A DNA stretch of 64,000 nt from CAYLPJ01 sp964385465 (GCA_964385465.1 CAYLPJ010000004.1:95248-159247); one strand, 5' to 3'; positions 34,630 to 44,352 are shown, counted from the stretch's first letter. The notes: generated by a model not told the origin, from the letters alone. Numbers and translations are program-made.

Positions 34630-35574
34630 TCACTCCCGGGGGGCGGGGTACTTGGGGTCTCGCCCTTCGAGGACCGCCATCACGTCGTGGACGACGTCGC
34701 ACATCCGCTCCATCGCCTCGGGGACGCGGGCGGCGACGTGCGGGGTGAGGATCGCGTTGTCCAGCCCGAACAGCGGGTAGTCCTCTCCGGGCGGCTCGGG
34801 GTCGTGGCAGTCGACGGCGACGGCCGACAGCCTGCCGCTGCGGAGGGCGTCGGCGAGGTCGGCGTAGTTGACGCAGGGCCCGCGGGCACAGTTGATGAAC
34901 TGGGCGCCGGGCTTGAACTTCGCCAGGGCCTCGGCATCGATCATCCAGGCGGTCATGTCGGTCAGCGGCACGTGGATGGTGACGATGTCGCTGGCGGCGT
35001 AGAGCTCATCCTTGCCGACCGCCTCGGCGGGGTAGTCCACCTCGATGTCGAGGATGTCGTTGTAGAGCACCTTCATGCCCAGCCCGGCGGCGGCCCTCCC
35101 GACGCGGCTGCCGATCCGCCCGCAGCCGACGATCCCCAACGTGGTCCCCGAGAGGAACCGCCCGAAGGCCTGCTTGCGGATGCGATGGAACTGCTCGGGG
35201 GGCACGTAGCCGGTCAAGGGCCAGAAGCGGCGGTTCATCTGGAGGATCATCGCGATGGTGAAGTCCACGACGGCCAGCGTGTTGGCCTCGGGGCTGTGGA
35301 CGACCTCGACCCCCCGGGCGCGGCAGGCGGAGATGTCGATGTTCTCGAGGGCGACGCCCGCGCGGCCGACGACCTTGAGCTTGGGCGCCCGGTCGAGCAG
35401 GTCGCGGTTGACCTGCGTGTAGGTTCGCACGACGAGGCCCTCGGCATCGGCGACGGCGTCGGCAGCGGTCTCGGCGGTGGCGCGGCGGAGGTCGGCGCGC
35501 GCGTCGAGGAATGCCAGGGCGGTGTCGCTGAGCGGCTCGGTGACCAGCACGACGGGACGGGACGACTCGGCCAT
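34630..35574 (-). CDS. D-2-hydroxyacid dehydrogenase (phosphoglycerate-dehydrogenase type)
   Basis: The 314-residue NAD-dependent enzyme has an N-terminal catalytic flank, the Rossmann motif LGIVGCGRIGSRVG (from about residue 145), and the family triad: Arg in NCARG (about 230), Glu in the DPEPPGED segment and His in LTPHVA (about 284). It lacks the ACT domain of long SerA enzymes, so it is a short-type phosphoglycerate dehydrogenase or a related hydroxyacid dehydrogenase. The substrate is not certain. It lies 40 bp downstream of the TPR gene on the same strand and may share its transcript. Confidence 0.88.
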   Translation of the reverse strand: MAESSRPVVLVTEPLSDTALAFLDARADLRRATAETAADAVADAEGLVVRTYTQVNRDLLDRAPKLKVVGRAGVALENIDISACRARGVEVVHSPEANTLAVVDFTIAMILQMNRRFWPLTGYVPPEQFHRIRKQAFGRFLSGTTLGIVGCGRIGSRVGRAAAGLGMKVLYNDILDIEVDYPAEAVGKDELYAASDIVTIHVPLTDMTAWMIDAEALAKFKPGAQFINCARGPCVNYADLADALRSGRLSAVAVDCHDPEPPGEDYPLFGLDNAILTPHVAARVPEAMERMCDVVHDVMAVLEGRDPKYPAPRE

Positions 35575-35614
35575 GTGCGGGGCTCCTGTTGCCCGGCCGG
35601 ACCGGCCGGGTCGG

Positions 35615-37069
35615 TCAGTCCCGCATGGTAGGCTTGTTCCGCCGCGGCGTCAACCGGTGGCGGAGGCGGCTCCAGAAGCCGCTGAGGCCCAGTCGCTTTC
35701 CCAGCCGGCGGACGTTCTCGTCGGCGGGGGCGAGGTTCATGGCCCTGGAGACGCAGCATCGCGCCCGGCGGAGCTGGCCCTTCTGGAGGTGTGCGAGCGC
35801 GAGGTTGTACAGCGCAAGCGGATACTCCGGCTGGAGCCTCAGGGCCCGGCGGCAGTGGCGGATGCCGTCATCGAGTTGCTCCATCTTGAAGAAGCTCACC
35901 GCGAGGTTGTGCTGGGCGTGCGGGTCGTCCGGCGAGAGGTGGACCAACCGGCGAAGCACGCTGTTGGCCTGGCGGGCCTGGTGGGCCTCCAGCAGCAGTT
36001 GGCCGAGTTCCTGGAGCATCGTCGGGTCGTCGCCGCAGCGGCGGGTCTCGATCAGCAGATGCCTGGCGGCCTGCTGGATGCGCCCGCGGCGCAGCAGGGC
36101 CTGGGCCAGCCTGGCGTGGGCGGCGGGGAAGTCTCCGTCAAGGCGGAGCACCTGTCGGAGGTGCTCCTCGGCGATCGCCGGCTGCCGGCGCCGCAGGGCC
36201 AACTCGCCCAGGCAGAAGTGGGCGGCGGCGGTCTCGGGGGCGACCTCGAGCGCACGGCGGAACCTGGCCTCGGCCTGGTCCCAGCAGCCCAGCTCCCCGA
36301 GCAGCTCGCCGAAGTCCACCAGCACGTCGGCCTCGTCGGGGTTGAGGCGCAGCTCGGCCTCGTAGTGGCGGCGGGCGCGGGCGAGCTGGCCGAGTGCCCA
36401 GGCGGCCTCGGCGATGCGGACGTGCACGTTCGGGTGCGCCGGGTCCAGCTCCAGGGCCTTCTTCCAGCAGTAGATCGCCCGCTGGTGCTCGTTGCGGGCG
36501 TAGAGGCTGTTGCCGATGTTGTAGAAGCACAACGGGCAGTCGGACTTGAGCTGCTGGGCGAGGTAGAACATCACCTCGGCCTCGTCGTGCTGGCCCATCT
36601 CCGCGTAGGTGACGATGCGGTTGCAGTAGGCCGGCTCGTACGTCGCGTCCAGCCGCTCGAGCCGCCCGAAGCAGTCGAGCGCCTCGGCGTACTGGCCCAG
36701 CCGCGTGAGGTTCACGCCCAGGCAATTGAGCGTCTCGACGTCGTTGGGATGCAGTTCCAACGCCGCCCGATAGGCCTTGCACGCGCAGGCGTATTCCTCG
36801 AGGGCCTCCAGCGTCAGCGCAAGGTTGAAGTGCCACGAGGGGTTGTAGGGGTTGACCGCGATGGCGGCCTGAAGCTCCGCCGCCGCCTCCGCCCAGCGTC
36901 CCTGCTCGTACAACTCATGGGCGCGTTCGACTCGCGTCTCGGCGTCCATCCATTCGTTCATCGGCTCGCTGTCTTTTCGAGGCAACGTGGCCTTCTCCCG
37001 ACTTGCGACGGACTTTCGTAAGGCACACGCCAGGGTGGCGCGTGACATGGCCGACCACCGTCTCCCCAT
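35615..37069 (-). CDS. TPR-repeat protein
   Basis: The 484-residue product is mostly tandem TPR units from about residue 42 onward (for example WHFNLALTLEALEEYACACKA, PLCFYNIGNSLYARNEHQRA, ALYNLALAHLQKGQLRRA). That is about eleven repeats and would make a helical scaffold for protein binding. No signal peptide or catalytic domain is seen. The start is uncertain. ATG at 37069 has AAAGG but only a few bases of leader after the promoter at 37085. ATGs at 37048 and 36961 are alternatives, the last placing the start just before the repeats. Function unknown. Confidence 0.8.
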   Translation of the reverse strand: MGRRWSAMSRATLACALRKSVASREKATLPRKDSEPMNEWMDAETRVERAHELYEQGRWAEAAAELQAAIAVNPYNPSWHFNLALTLEALEEYACACKAYRAALELHPNDVETLNCLGVNLTRLGQYAEALDCFGRLERLDATYEPAYCNRIVTYAEMGQHDEAEVMFYLAQQLKSDCPLCFYNIGNSLYARNEHQRAIYCWKKALELDPAHPNVHVRIAEAAWALGQLARARRHYEAELRLNPDEADVLVDFGELLGELGCWDQAEARFRRALEVAPETAAAHFCLGELALRRRQPAIAEEHLRQVLRLDGDFPAAHARLAQALLRRGRIQQAARHLLIETRRCGDDPTMLQELGQLLLEAHQARQANSVLRRLVHLSPDDPHAQHNLAVSFFKMEQLDDGIRHCRRALRLQPEYPLALYNLALAHLQKGQLRRARCCVSRAMNLAPADENVRRLGKRLGLSGFWSRLRHRLTPRRNKPTMRD

Positions 37070-37084
37070 CCGGTTGCCTTTCGC

Positions 37085-37113
37085 ATTGTACTGCCCCAGG
37101 CCCGACCCGACAA
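37085..37113 (-). promoter_or_regulatory. candidate promoter of the TPR gene
   Basis: On the minus strand TTGTCG (37113-37108), 17 bp, TACAAT (37090-37085). It lies between the cardiolipin synthase stop and the TPR gene, so the TPR gene is its own unit. Confidence 0.5.
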
Positions 37114-37146
37114 GGGGCAAAACCCGCCGGGCGCCCCAAACCGCCG

Positions 37147-38574
37147 TCACGCCAGCGGGCTGAGCAGCTTGGCCATGTCGTCCGGCAACTCCCGCAGCAC
37201 GCCGCGCCCGCCCCACCGCCGCTCATACGGGACCGCGCCGTCCAGGTACGACCGCTGGATCCGGGTCAGCTCCTCCACCGACGACGGCGTATACAGCAGC
37301 AGGTTGGATTCCAGGTTCAACTGGAACGACCGGAGGTCGTAGTTGGCCGAGCCGATCATCCCCACCTCCCCGTCGATCGTCAGGGCCTTCGTGTGCACGA
37401 GGTGGCTGCGGTGGCAGTGGACGCCAACGCCGTCGGCGACCAGCACGCGGCAGAACGCCCGCGCGGCGGCGTCGGCCAGGCGGCTGTCGGACTTCTCGGG
37501 CACGACCAGGTCCACCTCGACGCCACGGTGGCACGCCAGGCGCATCGCCAGCATGATCGGCTCGTCGGGCACCAGGTACGGGGTCGTCATCATCACACGC
37601 TCCCTCGCGGCGGCCAGAAGCTCCACCGTCAGGTCCCGCACCGGCTGATGGGGATACATCGGCCCCGACGGGACCAACTGCGTGATGACCGCGTCGTCGG
37701 CGCGTTCGGCCGGCTCGGGCAGGACGTCCCGATCGTCGAGGTCCTCACCGGTTTCCAGCGTCCAGTCCTCCAGGAACAGCAGTTGGAGGTGGCGGCTGGC
37801 CGGGCCGTGCAGCCGCGCCATAAGGTCCCGGAACGGGCCGCAACGCCGGGCATTACGCTGCGGGCTCATGATGTTCCACGAGCCGATGTAGCCCACCCGC
37901 CCGTCGATGACCGCGAGCTTGCGATGGTTGCGGACATCCAGCCGCGCCAGCCGGCTGCGCAGCGGGTTGAACCGCATGGCCGGGCAGACCTGCACGCCGG
38001 CCTGCTCCAGGCTTCGGGAGAGTTCGCCGAACAGCGGCTTGGCGCCGAGTGCGTCGGCGAGAAGGCGGCAGCGGACCCCCCGGCCGGCGGCGCGGGTCAG
38101 TGCTTGGGCGACGGCCCGGCCGGTGTCGTCGTCCTCGTAGATGTAGGTAACCAGGTGGACGTGTTCCTCGGCGGCGTCGATATCCGAGATCAGCCGGTCG
38201 AGGGTCGCGTCGTGCTCGGAGAGGAACACCATCTCGTTGCCCGCGGTCGGCGGCAGGGCGCTGCAACTTCGCGCGGCGCGGACGAGCCCCCCGTGCCGCC
38301 CCACCGCAAGCCCCTCGTCCGAAGCCGTCCCCAACTCCGCCAATCGCTCGGGGGCCGAAACGCCCTCCAGCACCCGCGCGTACTGAACCTTCCGCCGACG
38401 CCCGAGGGGGTTCTCCGCCAGCAGGAGGAACAGCCCGATGCCCAGCCAGGGCAGCAGGATCATCACCGCCAGCCAGGCCCATGCCTCGGCCGGGGTATAC
38501 CGGCGCACGAGGACCGGGAAGAGCGTCAGAGCGGCGAGGATGCCAGTGACGTTGATGAAACTCCAAAGCGTCAT
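37147..38574 (-). CDS. cls: cardiolipin synthase (phospholipase D family)
   Basis: The 475-residue product has two N-terminal transmembrane helices (about residues 5-55). Two phospholipase D domains follow, each with an HxKxxxxD motif: NHRKLAVIDG (about residue 213) and VHTKALTIDG (about 390). Each is followed by a GSxN segment (IGSWN, IGSANYD). The enzyme joins two phosphatidylglycerols to make cardiolipin at the inner membrane. Length and topology match ClsA-type enzymes. The ATG at 38574 follows a strong promoter at 38695-38723. No other lipid gene is adjacent. Confidence 0.92.
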   Translation of the reverse strand: MTLWSFINVTGILAALTLFPVLVRRYTPAEAWAWLAVMILLPWLGIGLFLLLAENPLGRRRKVQYARVLEGVSAPERLAELGTASDEGLAVGRHGGLVRAARSCSALPPTAGNEMVFLSEHDATLDRLISDIDAAEEHVHLVTYIYEDDDTGRAVAQALTRAAGRGVRCRLLADALGAKPLFGELSRSLEQAGVQVCPAMRFNPLRSRLARLDVRNHRKLAVIDGRVGYIGSWNIMSPQRNARRCGPFRDLMARLHGPASRHLQLLFLEDWTLETGEDLDDRDVLPEPAERADDAVITQLVPSGPMYPHQPVRDLTVELLAAARERVMMTTPYLVPDEPIMLAMRLACHRGVEVDLVVPEKSDSRLADAAARAFCRVLVADGVGVHCHRSHLVHTKALTIDGEVGMIGSANYDLRSFQLNLESNLLLYTPSSVEELTRIQRSYLDGAVPYERRWGGRGVLRELPDDMAKLLSPLA

Positions 38575-38694
38575 GCCAGGATCCTGCGGTGGCCCCTCCT
38601 TAGCGAAGTCTTCTCGGCGCCGACCGGCCGGGTCGGCCGCCCGGCCGAGTGCGCCCGCCCATGCGGCGGCGCGCTTCTTGCGCGGCTCACCAAG

Positions 38695-38723
38695 ATTCTA
38701 TCCCGCCGTGCGGGCGATCCCAA
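38695..38723 (-). promoter_or_regulatory. candidate promoter of the cardiolipin synthase gene
   Basis: On the minus strand TTGGGA (38723-38718), 17 bp, TAGAAT (38700-38695), about 120 bp before the start at 38574. Short GC-rich hairpins lie in the leader. Confidence 0.5.
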
Positions 38724-38801
38724 TCGCCGGCCCGGAGAGGCGGCTGCTCGCCCGCCCGGCGGCGGCCTGCGCGCGTTCTTGGGGCGGGGGGTTCGCGGCG
38801 G

Positions 38802-40424
38802 TCAGCGGATGTACGCCCGGGCGGCGCGGCGCTGGCGACGAACGGCGGAGGACTCGCAGGCGCGGGCGCCGATCGCGAGCAGGTAGGGCACGACGGCGAC
38901 GGCGCAGCCGGCGGCGTGAAAGGCCCAGTCGACGAACTCCGCCGAGCGGCTGGAGGCGAAGAACTGGGCGACCTCGCCGACGCCGCCGGCCAGGGCGGCC
39001 AGCGCGATCGCCGCCAGCCCGAGCCCCACGCGGCGGCGGCCCAGTTGCCAAGCCGCCAGCAGCGTCACCAGGAAACCGGTCAACAGGTGGATGGCTTTGT
39101 CCCCGGCCCCGCCCAGTTCCCCGACCCACGCCAGCAGCCCGCCGTGGCGAACCACGCCGTGCACGCCGAGCACGATCAGCACGGCCGCCAGCAGCAGCAG
39201 GCCGGACCGCCGCGTGCCCGTCCGGCCGAGCATGGCCGGCAGGAGCCCCCAGGTGAGGATCATCCCGAGCACGACGGCAGGGATGAACGCCCCGCCGGGC
39301 GCGAGGAAGGCGGCGCCGGCGATCAGGGACGAGGCGGTCCAGAGGATCGCCCGGGCGCGGTCTCCGGCGTGGCCCCGTCGGGCGTGCAGGAGCAGCCAGA
39401 CGATCGCCGCGGCGCAGGTGAGGACGAACCACGCCGCCCCGACCCAGCCGACGGCCCGCAGCAGCACGAGCAGGCCGGCGTCGCCGGCGTTGAGGTCGGC
39501 AAACGCCCGCTCCCCGCTGCCGAACCACCCGGCCCGACCGGGGCGGGCCAGCAGGCTCAACGCCGCCTCGCGGACCCAACGGGCAAGCGTGAGCACCCCC
39601 GCGGCCGCCACGCAGCCGCCCCCGCCGACCAGCAGCAGGACGGTTCGCCCCCGATGGAAGACCAGCCCGGCGAGGACGACCGTCGCGGCGGCCAGCCCGC
39701 CGGCCAGCAGTGCAGGCAGCGGCGCGACGACGGCGAGGATGCCGGCGGCCCCGATCGCCACGGCGAGGCAGGCGCCGCGGAGCATCCGGCTGCGTGCGGT
39801 GGTGCGGGGCTGGTGGGGCGTGTCGGCGGACGCCGGCCCCCACATCGCCGAAAGCCATACCCCCACGCCGGCGAACCCCAGCAGGGCCAGGGCGGTATGG
39901 GCATGCCCGGTGGGCGCCCAGACCATGGCCGCCGCCGGGCCGGCCAGCATCGCCGCGCCGCAGACGGCCAGGACCGTCACGTGGCGGGCGGCGCGAGGCA
40001 GGAGGCTCTGGGTGAGCATGGCCCCCAGCCCCACGAGGGACAGCTCGAGGATCAGCGCCACCGTCAGGGACCCGGCGGCCCGGCTCCGCGGGTCGCCCGC
40101 AGCGTCCAGTTGGCCCTCGGCCAGGTGCCACAGCAGCACGCCGATCGGCAGAAGCATGGCCAGGTGGATCGGATGGCCGGGAACGGAACCGTCCCCGGCG
40201 ACGAGGCGCCAGAGCGCCCAGAGCACGAGCACGGCGTTCAGTCCGGCGATCAGGCCGGCCCAGCCGCGCAGCCCGGGCCACCACCACGTGAGCATGCCCA
40301 GCACGATCACGCAGGCGAGCATCCACCTGGCCATGGCCCCGAGTTGTCTGGCTGTCGTGCCGACCGGAATCGCCACGTCGTCCTCGTCCTTTCCGCCTTC
40401 GCCGACCGGACCGCCGGCGGCCAT
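38802..40424 (-). CDS. VanZ-like polytopic membrane protein
   Basis: The 540-residue product has about thirteen hydrophobic segments. The last third, from DKAIHLLTGFLVTLLAAW through GGVGEVAQFF and EFVDWAFHAAGCAVA, matches the VanZ-like pattern: a Lys/His helix pair, then GE and D in the following helices. The first two thirds are a generic membrane region that could hold a second domain. The known VanZ link to teicoplanin resistance does not extend to most members, so no function is claimed. The ATG at 40424 is close to a TAAGAT box at 40436-40431. Confidence 0.65.
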   Translation of the reverse strand: MAAGGPVGEGGKDEDDVAIPVGTTARQLGAMARWMLACVIVLGMLTWWWPGLRGWAGLIAGLNAVLVLWALWRLVAGDGSVPGHPIHLAMLLPIGVLLWHLAEGQLDAAGDPRSRAAGSLTVALILELSLVGLGAMLTQSLLPRAARHVTVLAVCGAAMLAGPAAAMVWAPTGHAHTALALLGFAGVGVWLSAMWGPASADTPHQPRTTARSRMLRGACLAVAIGAAGILAVVAPLPALLAGGLAAATVVLAGLVFHRGRTVLLLVGGGGCVAAAGVLTLARWVREAALSLLARPGRAGWFGSGERAFADLNAGDAGLLVLLRAVGWVGAAWFVLTCAAAIVWLLLHARRGHAGDRARAILWTASSLIAGAAFLAPGGAFIPAVVLGMILTWGLLPAMLGRTGTRRSGLLLLAAVLIVLGVHGVVRHGGLLAWVGELGGAGDKAIHLLTGFLVTLLAAWQLGRRRVGLGLAAIALAALAGGVGEVAQFFASSRSAEFVDWAFHAAGCAVAVVPYLLAIGARACESSAVRRQRRAARAYIR

Positions 40425-40494
40425 GGGAGCATCTTAGCCGCCCGCCCGCGCCGCGAAAGCCCGCGTCTCGGCGAAATCCCCGCCCGACTTCCCT

Positions 40495-40523
40495 TTGCGG
40501 CAGCGAGGCCAAATCGGTACAAT
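40495..40523 (+). promoter_or_regulatory. candidate promoter of the metalloprotease gene
   Basis: TTGCGG (40495-40500), 17 bp, TACAAT (40518-40523), about 123 bp before the start at 40647. Confidence 0.5.
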
Positions 40524-40646
40524 CCGGGTATACCAAGGCCCGGCGTGGGGCGGGCAGTGATCGGCCGCACGATCCGGGCGGAGAACGAGGTGACCACTGG
40601 CATCTCAGGGGTCCAGGGACCGTCCATGGAAGAAAGGGGACGCACC

Positions 40647-42212
40647 ATGAAGCCTGCCCTCCGTACGCTTGTATGCCTCCTGGCGGCCACATCGGTCTGC
40701 CTGTCGGCCGAGGGCGCGTCGCAGGAGAAATCCGAGAACCCCGAGGCCCAGAAGCTGTACGAGAAGATCGTCGACGGCTACCTCCACGGCAAGTGGTTCC
40801 AGTTGGAGGAAGACCTTCGCGGCTGGCTGAAGTACCGCTCGGACTTCACGTCGAAGCAGCAGGAGGACGTCGCCTACATCTCGCGGATGATGCGCCAGCA
40901 CCGCCCGGCATGGTGGAAGAACGCGCGGAGCAGCGGCAACGTGACGTTCACGGCGACGATCTGGGGAAAGTCTTTCAAGGCCAACTACATGCCCTCGGAG
41001 TATATGGGCGCGCAGATCCCCGTGGCGGTCCGCAACGGGCGACTGCTGATCATCGTCACCTGGCAGCCGCACATGGTGGACAGCCCGAAGACGATCAAGG
41101 CGGGCCCGCCGTCCCGTCACGAGATGACCGAGGGCGACTTCGCCGAGGCGATCGTCTGGCACGAGTTGGGGCACAACTACATCTCGACGGGCCTGCCGCT
41201 GCGCGTGGTGATGGAGCTGTACACCTCGTACCGCATGATGTTCTCCAACCTCCAGGAGTTCTACGCGGACATGACGGCGATGTACCACTGCGGCCCGCCG
41301 GGGCGGAAGGCGACGATGATGATCCGCCAGCCGGGGCTCAGCTACGCCAACTACAACGATCCGCACACGCGCGGCGCTCACGCCGTCGGCGCCGTGGTGC
41401 TCTCGTGGGTGCTGGAGGACCCCGCCGCCTGGCCGAGCTTCCGCCTGCCCGGCAAGGTCCCCGAGGACGACGCCGAGCGCAAGACGCTCATGTACATGTA
41501 CAGCCACCTCGACCCCAACTACACGCTGGATGAGGACCGCACGCTGCGGGAGTCCGTCGGGCAGTTCATGCGCCGCCAGGGCGCCTCCATCCTCCGCCGC
41601 AAGGGCGAGATGACCCTCCCCAGCGGGCTGAAGTTCGACATCATGCCAGGCCAGGACCGCCGGGGGAAGATCAAGCGCGACGCCTGGGTCGCCCGGCAGC
41701 TCGAGAAAGCCATCGACAACGGGCTCGCCGACGACCCGGCAATCTACGAGCGGGAGAAGGAAGTCCAGACGCTCAGCGAGAGAATGTTCGCCTACATCAT
41801 CGGCGGCGGCCGCGGGCCGGCGCCCGTCCGCCCGACTTCCGAGCCCGACAAGGCGGAGGAAGAGGACGAGAAGGACGAGAAGGAAGAGAAGAGCGAAGAA
41901 GGCGAGAAGGACAAGCCCGAGAAGGCCACGGAGATGGAACCGGAGAAGAAACCCGAGCCGGAACCGAAGCCCGAGCCCGAGCCGGAACCTGCGCCGGAGC
42001 CGAAACCCGAGCCGGAGCCTGAGCCGGAGCCCGAACCGAAGGACGACAGCGAGGACCAGGCCGATCGGCTCTTCCAGAAGGGCGTGAACTACTTCCGCAA
42101 CGGCCTCAAGAAACAGGCCGTCCGCTACTTCAAGGAGTTGCTCAAGAAGTACCCCGACACCGACGCCGCGGAACGCACCCGCGACTTCATGGCCGAGCAC
42201 GTACTGGAATAG
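40647..42212 (+). CDS. secreted HELGH zinc metalloprotease-like protein with TPR tail
   Basis: The 521-residue product has a signal peptide (about residues 1-24). A zinc-protease-like domain carries HELGH at residues 172-176 and the downstream acidic segment NLQEFYADM, which may give the third ligand. A charged linker then runs from about residue 400 to 470, first Glu/Lys-rich, then PEPEPKPE-type repeats that probably stay extended in or across the envelope. A short TPR-like end follows (LFQKGVNYFRNGLKKQAVRY). It matches no protease family I can name. AAAGGGGA supports the ATG at 40647 over one 21 bases upstream. Extracytoplasmic proteolysis is inferred. Confidence 0.7.
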   Translation: MKPALRTLVCLLAATSVCLSAEGASQEKSENPEAQKLYEKIVDGYLHGKWFQLEEDLRGWLKYRSDFTSKQQEDVAYISRMMRQHRPAWWKNARSSGNVTFTATIWGKSFKANYMPSEYMGAQIPVAVRNGRLLIIVTWQPHMVDSPKTIKAGPPSRHEMTEGDFAEAIVWHELGHNYISTGLPLRVVMELYTSYRMMFSNLQEFYADMTAMYHCGPPGRKATMMIRQPGLSYANYNDPHTRGAHAVGAVVLSWVLEDPAAWPSFRLPGKVPEDDAERKTLMYMYSHLDPNYTLDEDRTLRESVGQFMRRQGASILRRKGEMTLPSGLKFDIMPGQDRRGKIKRDAWVARQLEKAIDNGLADDPAIYEREKEVQTLSERMFAYIIGGGRGPAPVRPTSEPDKAEEEDEKDEKEEKSEEGEKDKPEKATEMEPEKKPEPEPKPEPEPEPAPEPKPEPEPEPEPEPKDDSEDQADRLFQKGVNYFRNGLKKQAVRYFKELLKKYPDTDAAERTRDFMAEHVLE

Positions 42213-42270
42213 CCCACCACCCCACGCTGCCGCGGGCCTTCACTGCCTCCGGCGGGACGATCGGACGCCC

Positions 42271-42299
42271 TTGGCCCGGACCGCCCCGCGGCGTACGAT
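42271..42299 (+). promoter_or_regulatory. candidate promoter of the GH-like gene
   Basis: TTGGCC (42271-42276), 17 bp, TACGAT (42294-42299), 76 bp before the start at 42376. Confidence 0.45.
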
Positions 42300-42375
42300 G
42301 GGAGTTCTGATCGTCGCGACGCCGGCCGACCGGGGCGGTCCGGCAGGCGCCGCGACGGAAGATGAAGGGCTCCCC

Positions 42376-44202
42376 ATGGGCAACGGCAGCACGGTGGACG
42401 GACGGATGCGGTGGCGGGTAGTCTGCGTGGCGGCCATCGCGGCGGGGATGGCGGTGTCGTCGGCCTCGGCCGCCGAGGGGGGCGGGTCGGTGGTTCGCCT
42501 CGTCCGCGATGGCGAGGCCTGGGGGCTGGTCCGCAACGGCAAGCCGTACCTCATCCGCGGCGCAGGGGGCAGCGGCTACCTTCCGGCTCTCGCGGCGGCC
42601 GGGGGAAACTCGATCCGCACGTGGGACGCCGAAGGCATCGACGGGCTGCTCGATCGCGCCGACGAGCTCGGGCTCACGGTCACCGTGGGCATCTGGCTGG
42701 GCCAGGCCCAGCGGGGCTTCGACTACACCGACGACCGGGCGGTGCTGGCCCAGCTCGACCGCGTGCGCAAGTTCGTGCTCCGCTACCGCGGGCATCCCGC
42801 CCTGCTGATGTGGGGCCTGGGCAACGAGATGGAGGGCGACGGCTCGAACGCCGCGGCCTGGATGGGCGTCAACGCCGCCGCGGAGCTGACCCGCCGGCTG
42901 GACCCCGACCATCCGACCATGACCGTCATCGCCGAGATGGGCGGGCAGAAGGTGCGCAACCTCCACCGGCTGTGCCCGGCCATCGACGTGGTGGGCATCA
43001 ACAGCTACGGCGGCATCGCCTCGGTGCCCAAGCGCTACCGCGACGCCGGCGGGACCAAGCCGTACGCGATCACCGAGTTCGGGCCCATCGGTCATTGGGA
43101 GGTCGGCAAGACCGACTGGGGCGCCCCGCGCGAGCAGACCAGCACGGACAAGGCGCGGTGGTACGCCGATGGGTACCGCAAGGCCGTCCTCGGCGAGAAG
43201 GACCTGTGCGTCGGCTCCTACGTGTTCCTCTGGGGACACAAGCAGGAGGCCACCGCCACGTGGTACGGCATGTTCCTGCCGGATGGCACGCGCCTCGGGC
43301 CGGTGGACGCGATGGCGCGGCTGTGGTCCGGCAAGCCGCCGAAGAACCTCTGCCCCACCATCACGGACCTGCACGCCGCCCCGGAGGGCAAGCTCCGGCC
43401 CGGCGCGACGGTGAAGGCCGTCGCCGACGTCGGCGATCCCGAGGGCGACCCGCTGGCCGTCCGCTGGGTCCTGCGGGCCGAGTCCGGAGCGTACGCCACC
43501 GGCGGGGCCGAACAGGACGCCACCGAACGTTTTGCCGGCGCCGTCACGGCCGCCGACGCCAACACGGTTACGCTTCGCATGCCCAAATGGGGCGGCGGGT
43601 ACCGGCTGTTCGCGTACGTCCGCGACGGCCACGGCGGCGGGGCCGTCGCCAACCTGCCGCTGTTCGTCGAAGGCCCCAAGCGCCCCTTCCGCCCCCCCGC
43701 CGCGAAGCTGCCCCTGGTACTCTACGACGACACGCTGGAAAACGCCCCATACACCCCCTCCGGATGGATGGGCAACACGTCGGCCGTCGAGGTGGACCCG
43801 GCGTTCGCCGAGGGGGCCAAGGTCGGCAAGCACTGCATGCGGTGCCGCTACGCCGCGACGGACAAATGGGCCGGCGTGGTCTGGCAGTCCCCGCCCGACG
43901 ACTGGGGCGACCGCCCGGGCGGGTTCGACCTGAGCAAGGCCACGAAGCTCACCTTCTGGGCCCGCGGCGCATCCGGCGGGGAGAAGGTCACGTTCAAGCT
44001 CGGCATTCTCGGCGACGACAAACCCTACCACGATTCGGCGACGGCCTCATCGGGCGTGATCGCCCTCACCGACCAATGGACGCGGATCACGCTCGATCTG
44101 GCCGGCAAGGACCTGAGCTGCATCAAGACCGGCTTCTGCTGGACCGTCGCCGCCCGGGGCGGGCCCGTCGCCTTCGACCTCGACGACATCCGATACGAGT
44201 AG
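42376..44202 (+). CDS. secreted GH2-type TIM-barrel glycosidase with C-terminal binding domain
   Basis: The 608-residue product has a signal peptide after a polar n-region (hydrophobic core about residues 14-31, cut near SASAAEG). Its TIM barrel has the clan GH-A acid/base in LGNEME (Glu151) and the nucleophile in ITEFGPIG (Glu234). A beta-sandwich linker follows (about 340-440, with DPEGDPLAVRWVL). The last 150 residues form a jelly-roll-like binding domain (FDLSKATKLTFWARGASGGE). Unlike true GH2 enzymes it lacks the N-terminal sugar-binding domain. AAGGG six bases before the ATG at 42376 fixes the start. The substrate is unknown, but it fits the polysaccharide theme. Confidence 0.78.
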   Translation: MGNGSTVDGRMRWRVVCVAAIAAGMAVSSASAAEGGGSVVRLVRDGEAWGLVRNGKPYLIRGAGGSGYLPALAAAGGNSIRTWDAEGIDGLLDRADELGLTVTVGIWLGQAQRGFDYTDDRAVLAQLDRVRKFVLRYRGHPALLMWGLGNEMEGDGSNAAAWMGVNAAAELTRRLDPDHPTMTVIAEMGGQKVRNLHRLCPAIDVVGINSYGGIASVPKRYRDAGGTKPYAITEFGPIGHWEVGKTDWGAPREQTSTDKARWYADGYRKAVLGEKDLCVGSYVFLWGHKQEATATWYGMFLPDGTRLGPVDAMARLWSGKPPKNLCPTITDLHAAPEGKLRPGATVKAVADVGDPEGDPLAVRWVLRAESGAYATGGAEQDATERFAGAVTAADANTVTLRMPKWGGGYRLFAYVRDGHGGGAVANLPLFVEGPKRPFRPPAAKLPLVLYDDTLENAPYTPSGWMGNTSAVEVDPAFAEGAKVGKHCMRCRYAATDKWAGVVWQSPPDDWGDRPGGFDLSKATKLTFWARGASGGEKVTFKLGILGDDKPYHDSATASSGVIALTDQWTRITLDLAGKDLSCIKTGFCWTVAARGGPVAFDLDDIRYE

Positions 44203-44206
44203 CCCC

Positions 44207-44337
44207 GTAAGCCCGGATTGCCGGAATACCGGTTCGCCGTGGGAGCCTGTGGCGGCTGCGAGCCCCGGCCGGCGCAGTCAGGTGCCTTGACCGTCAGCGG
44301 TCCTGCCGTCCCCGCTCCTGCGGCAATCCGGTCTCAC
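44207..44337. terminator. hairpin repeat between convergent genes
   Basis: Arms GTAAGCCCGGATTGCCG (44207-44223) and the complement of GTGAGACCGGATTGCCG (44321-44337) match at 15 of 17 positions. It fills the gap between the GH-like gene and the leftward zinc-ribbon gene, as the related hairpin at 811-918 does for another convergent pair. Confidence 0.5.
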
Positions 44338-44352
44338 CGTGTCACGCTCTTC

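Noticed and set aside
38649..40440. Long plus-strand frame running into the metalloprotease gene from upstream
   Set aside because: The part before 40647 is antisense to the VanZ-like gene, and a good promoter and ribosome site place the true start at 40647.
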